Assembly (NCBI GenBank): GCA_002422395.1
Contig: DIUY01000030.1
Span: 258,800-322,799 of the forward strand
Length of the DNA: 64,000 nucleotides
Direction of reading: 5' to 3'
Source of the DNA: Methylococcaceae bacterium UBA6146
GTDB taxonomy: Bacteria; Pseudomonadota; Gammaproteobacteria; Methylococcales; Methylomonadaceae
A model generated the notes under the pieces. That model was not told the origin of the DNA. It searched no databases and saw nothing but the letters and a program-made list of their open reading frames with translations. Below, in pieces: positions 60,991-64,000 of the stretch. Each line of letters starts with the position of its first letter. Position 1 is the stretch's first letter. The position numbers were made by a program, and so were the translations under genes.

Positions 60991-61923
60991 TCATTTGTGC
61001 CCATACTGCCCATACTGCCCATACTGCCCATACTGCCCATAATAGTATTTATCAAGCAAACCCGCCTTACTTTTGTTGAGCACAGCCAAAACAACATCAC
61101 AAGAAGATAATTTTTCAACTGATGCCGTCACAAAACTTTGCAAAGTTTGTTCGGCTTCTATAACCAGAACAACCTGCCCCACTAACTTAGCTAAAACAAC
61201 ACCTTGCGTGGCCGCAAGCAACGGCGGTGAGTCAAATATAACTATTCTGTCGCTGTACCTGTTACTTAATTCCTCAGCGAACAAAGTCATTTTATTGCTG
61301 GCCAACAATTCCGTAGAATGCTTATGCTGCTTCCCTGATAGGATCAAAGATAGCCCTGGCATATTTGTTTTAAATTCTATATCCGTATAAGAAAGCCAAT
61401 CATTTTCAAGATAATCTATCAAACCATACTTGACATCAATCCCCAGCGTTTTTGCAAGGGACGGACGAGCCACATCAGCATCGATCAACAACACTTTTTT
61501 GTCGCGTTCATTAGCAATGCTTAAAGCAAGGTTTAGTGCCGTATATGTTTTCCCCTCCCCTTCCACACTGCTGGTCACTAATATCACATTGGGCTTGGTA
61601 ATCCCGGCGCTGGCTGGGCCAAAAGCATTATCCACTAGCCGCCGTTTAATATTTCTGTATTCCTCTATCGTTTGGGTTTGGTCATCACTGGATACAATAA
61701 AGCCTAATTCAGCCAATCTTTCCAAATCAAGACATACCAGTTGCCGATGCTCAATGGATTTTTCCCCTTGCTCTGCAACGGTCAAATCAACACTTTCAAA
61801 TGGTTGGTTAAGATGATTATCCTGCCTGTTTTCCCTAGTAATTTCAGCCGACACATTAGATGCGTCGATTAATTTTTGCCCTTCACTTTTAGCTTTGTTT
61901 AACACTTTTTCAATGATACTCAT
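60991..61923 (-). CDS. XrtA-associated tyrosine autokinase with repeat-encoded Tyr tail
   Basis: A 310-residue BY-kinase (CpsD/CapB type) that controls polymer export by cycling phosphorylation. Motifs: Walker A SVEGEGKTYTALNLA, Walker A' VLLIDADVARPSL, Walker B IVIFDSPPLLA. The C-terminal Tyr cluster carries seven Tyr in DKYYYGQYGQYGQYGQYGHK. Four exact copies of a 9-bp unit (CCCATACTG on the plus strand, 61000-61035) encode the GQY repeats. No membrane activator domain is fused; the chain-length protein next to it would serve. Confidence 0.9.
   Translation of the reverse strand: MSIIEKVLNKAKSEGQKLIDASNVSAEITRENRQDNHLNQPFESVDLTVAEQGEKSIEHRQLVCLDLERLAELGFIVSSDDQTQTIEEYRNIKRRLVDNAFGPASAGITKPNVILVTSSVEGEGKTYTALNLALSIANERDKKVLLIDADVARPSLAKTLGIDVKYGLIDYLENDWLSYTDIEFKTNMPGLSLILSGKQHKHSTELLASNKMTLFAEELSNRYSDRIVIFDSPPLLAATQGVVLAKLVGQVVLVIEAEQTLQSFVTASVEKLSSCDVVLAVLNKSKAGLLDKYYYGQYGQYGQYGQYGHK
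61000..61044. repeat. 9-bp tandem repeat encoding the kinase Tyr tail
   Basis: Four identical units CCCATACTG (61000-61035) and one degenerate unit CCCATAATA (61036-61044). Unit length is a multiple of three, so unit gain or loss keeps the frame and changes the number of GQY steps. Confidence 0.9.
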
Positions 61924-61942
61924 TTATGCCCCTGCAAATTTA

Positions 61943-63490
61943 TCAAAATTTGCCTTTTAACGATAAGACATCAAAAACCATAAACCCTATATACACCAAA
62001 ACAAGCCCGAATATTGCAGCGTTGGATATCAAGGTGTCTCTTTTATTCCTTTTTATTTCCTCGGGGCTTGATTTAAATGAGATAGCCCCCAAAACAGGAA
62101 GCCCTGTTATTTGGCTTACTTGCGTAAGTGTTATGAAAGTCGGCCTAATCAAATAAATTAAAAAGGCAACACCTAATCCAAACACACTGCCTAAACCTAA
62201 TACAGCCGAATAAAATAATTTTCGTTGAGGGAAAGAGGGTTCCAATGGCAGATTTGGCGCATCGGCAATTCTAAATTTTAAGGCATCAGCTTGGTCGTCA
62301 ACTTTTTTGGACATGCTTGCCTGCTCTCTGCTGAGGAGCAACTGCTCATAGTTATGTTTTATGGTCTGATAATCGCGGTTTAAGTTCTGCATCTCTGTCT
62401 CTACTGAAAGCCGCGAATTTAATTCATCTTGCGCTGTTTTTAAACGCGCTTCAAACATCTCAACGCGCGAACGAATGGAAGCGATATTAGCATCCGTATC
62501 ATTTATGGCAACCTTGATGGTCTGTATATAGGGGTTGGCCATTGCCGCCGATTCAACCCATAGATCATTTGACGGCGACAACTTAGCTTTTTTTTCGGCA
62601 CTTTCTTTTTCCAGTTTTTTAATGGTCTTTTCGATATAGACTATTTCAGGATGCTTGACCGTATATTTAATAAGGAGATTGTCTTTTTTTTGTTTAAGCT
62701 CTGTGATTCGAGAGTCTTCCGCCTCAACTTTTTCGTCAGCTAAAATGCCCCAGTCATCCCCCGCCAACGCCTCATCCAATTGGGTTTTCAACGCGGCCTT
62801 TCTTGACATGGCCTCATTTAATTGAAGCTTTGCATCCTCTAATGCTGATGATATTTGTTGTATTTCGCCAATCTGGTTGCTATTTTGGCCGGGCAGTAAA
62901 CCTAAGTTAACGCGCTTAAAGTTTTCCCTTGCCCTTTCGCTATTACGCAAGCGAGTTTCATATTCCTGAATTTGCGCTTCAATAAAATGATGCGCCTCGT
63001 CCACACCGGAAAGCGTGGACAACTGGGTCTTCTCAGAAAAAACCGTCAGGACGGCTTGTACTACATTTTTAGCCTCGTCTGGATTGTCCGAATCATATTT
63101 TATGGTGAAGACGTCGTTCGCCCCGCCTATGATTTGAATATTTTTCTTTAAATCCCCCATTATTTCTAACAAATCAAAAGAATTGCTTATCCCTTTATCG
63201 AGTCCGGCCAGTTTTATAATTTGTTCGAGATTGTCTTTGGTATACATCAAGCTCTGCATGACACGAAGCAAAGCCCTTACGTCCGGTTGCATTGCCATTC
63301 CATGAAGCAAAGGCCGCAACATAGTCCTTGTTTCAACGTGGACTTTTGCCTCTGAGGTATATCTATTTGGCATAACAAAAACAATTAACCAGCCACTTAA
63401 ACAAAGTAACCAAGCTAAAGTAATAGCAATCCATTTATATTTTAAAATCCCTTTTAAATAGAAAAGGAATTCTGTCATTTTTTCTTGCAT
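61943..63490 (-). CDS. XrtA-system polysaccharide chain-length determinant (Wzz-like)
   Basis: 515 residues. Wzz-type N-terminus with a membrane helix at about 16-36 (WIAITLAWLLCLSGWLIVFV), a large periplasmic part with long coiled coils (about 180-400), and membrane helices at about 425-445 and 490-508. The PxxP-like APNLPLEPSFPQRK just before the second helix fits Wzz proteins. It sets exopolysaccharide length and activates the tyrosine kinase. Start at 63490 or the ATG 12 bp later. The 218 bp to the export gene show no further feature. Confidence 0.9.
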   Translation of the reverse strand: MQEKMTEFLFYLKGILKYKWIAITLAWLLCLSGWLIVFVMPNRYTSEAKVHVETRTMLRPLLHGMAMQPDVRALLRVMQSLMYTKDNLEQIIKLAGLDKGISNSFDLLEIMGDLKKNIQIIGGANDVFTIKYDSDNPDEAKNVVQAVLTVFSEKTQLSTLSGVDEAHHFIEAQIQEYETRLRNSERARENFKRVNLGLLPGQNSNQIGEIQQISSALEDAKLQLNEAMSRKAALKTQLDEALAGDDWGILADEKVEAEDSRITELKQKKDNLLIKYTVKHPEIVYIEKTIKKLEKESAEKKAKLSPSNDLWVESAAMANPYIQTIKVAINDTDANIASIRSRVEMFEARLKTAQDELNSRLSVETEMQNLNRDYQTIKHNYEQLLLSREQASMSKKVDDQADALKFRIADAPNLPLEPSFPQRKLFYSAVLGLGSVFGLGVAFLIYLIRPTFITLTQVSQITGLPVLGAISFKSSPEEIKRNKRDTLISNAAIFGLVLVYIGFMVFDVLSLKGKF

Positions 63491-63708
63491 ACGTTTTTGT
63501 CTTACTAAAAGTTAGGGCAGAAAATTTATTTATTTTGTGTAGGACGCGCCAACAAACACTCCAATCGGAAACATAGCTATTCGAGGTATATGCCAGAAAC
63601 AGCAATCATCATAAAGTTTGGTTCTGTTATAGTTGGCCAGCACACAATCGTAGGCTGCTTTTTAAGGGCGGTGTTTTATCCGTGAACTAACAAAGCAATA
63701 TCTAGCAA

Positions 63709-64000
63709 TTAAAAAAACGCTTGGGGGATGATAACAATATCCCCCGGCATAATTTTTACATTAGCCGATAAATCGGCGTCCTCAATAAGGTCATCAATTC
63801 TGATGCCAAACCGTTGTTGTTCCCCATTAATGGTACGGATAATACTGGCTCTATTGCCATCGGCATAAATCCCTAGCCCACCAATTTCCACCATCAAATC
63901 CAACAATGTCATGCCTTTTTTATAAGGGAAAGCTTTTGCCGTGGAACCTGAACCGCCGCCCCCACCGCCCGAAAAGCCGCCGCCCCCACCGCCCGAAAAG
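63709..64000 (-). CDS. XrtA-system polysaccharide export protein (Wza-like), C-terminal part
   Basis: The C-terminal 97 residues of an outer membrane export protein with an SLBB domain: GMTLLDLMVEIGGLGIYADGNRA, DLIEDADLSANVKIMPGDIVIIPQ. The frame is open to the right edge. A Gly-rich stretch (FSGGGGGG twice, then SGSTAKAF) is inserted where the family usually has a short loop; it is encoded by a 24-bp tandem repeat (63953-63976, 63977-64000) that runs beyond the window. First gene of the leftward cluster visible here. Confidence 0.88.
   Translation of the reverse strand, partial: FSGGGGGGFSGGGGGGSGSTAKAFPYKKGMTLLDLMVEIGGLGIYADGNRASIIRTINGEQQRFGIRIDDLIEDADLSANVKIMPGDIVIIPQAFF
63953..64000. 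repeat. 24-bp tandem repeat encoding a Gly-rich insert
   Basis: Two exact copies of a 24-bp unit (CCGCCGCCCCCACCGCCCGA plus AAAG) reach the window edge. Each unit encodes FSGGGGGG on the minus strand. The copy number is not visible. Confidence 0.88.

Noticed and set aside
61000..61044. Short regular repeats resembling a CRISPR array
   Set aside because: Units are 9 bp without spacers and are in frame inside the tyrosine kinase gene.

Overview
The window reads as chromosomal DNA of a gammaproteobacterium. The lptD-surA / amgK-murU divergent pair, rpoZ-spoT, BamC, PilS/PilR and rimK all point there. The XrtA (exosortase A)-type exopolysaccharide locus and the general gene content suggest a Methylococcales-like, methanotroph-related lineage, but that last step is inference: no methane-oxidation gene lies in the window. 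I found no tRNA, rRNA or CRISPR array.

Layout. At 1-478 is the tail of a beta-hydroxyacid dehydrogenase. From 702 to 14019 runs a block of five leftward signalling genes: a four-PAS histidine kinase, a 5'-truncated hybrid kinase, a large hybrid kinase with a FixL-type PAS, a kinase-dead REC-Hpt-REC-EAL protein, and a damaged HTH-receiver gene. From 14160 to 22649 are vsr, rnd, a standalone DbpA-type RNA-binding protein, surA, lptD, amgK and murU (envelope assembly and cell-wall recycling). From 22794 to 37205 are a polytopic membrane protein, typA, rimK, a thioredoxin-like protein, pgk, rpoZ-spoT, sucCD and pilSR. From 37630 to 40207 is a small decayed accessory patch around metZ. From 40363 to 51779 are dapA-bamC-purL, ribA, an RMD1-family protein and gap-pyk. 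At 52054 is a voltage-gated-type K+ channel. From 53376 to the right edge is a leftward XrtA-associated exopolysaccharide cluster: export protein, chain-length protein, tyrosine kinase, outer membrane protein, ATPase, deacetylase, FemAB, glycosyltransferase and amidotransferase.

The strongest unusual signal is a set of short non-coding palindromic elements of about 90-150 bp, in at least six sequence families. Family A has four copies, at about 3321, 3507, 15952 and 27947. One copy has perfect 18-bp terminal inverted repeats and a perfect 7-bp target duplication. Family B carries a 20-bp palindrome, and one copy has a perfect 7-bp duplication inside the spoT terminator T-tract. The elements have rewritten gene ends: family A replaced the C-terminus of the thioredoxin-like protein, family B supplies the start codon and first residues of the truncated kinase, and another repeat seems to supply the last codons of vsr. 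One palindrome sits in the hairpin loop of a different repeat.

The signalling block is the second focus. One member has Tyr in place of the phospho-accepting His and no ATPase domain, yet keeps receiver, Hpt and a complete-looking EAL domain. The adjacent, translationally coupled HTH-receiver gene has two compensating frameshifts that scramble its DNA-binding domain.
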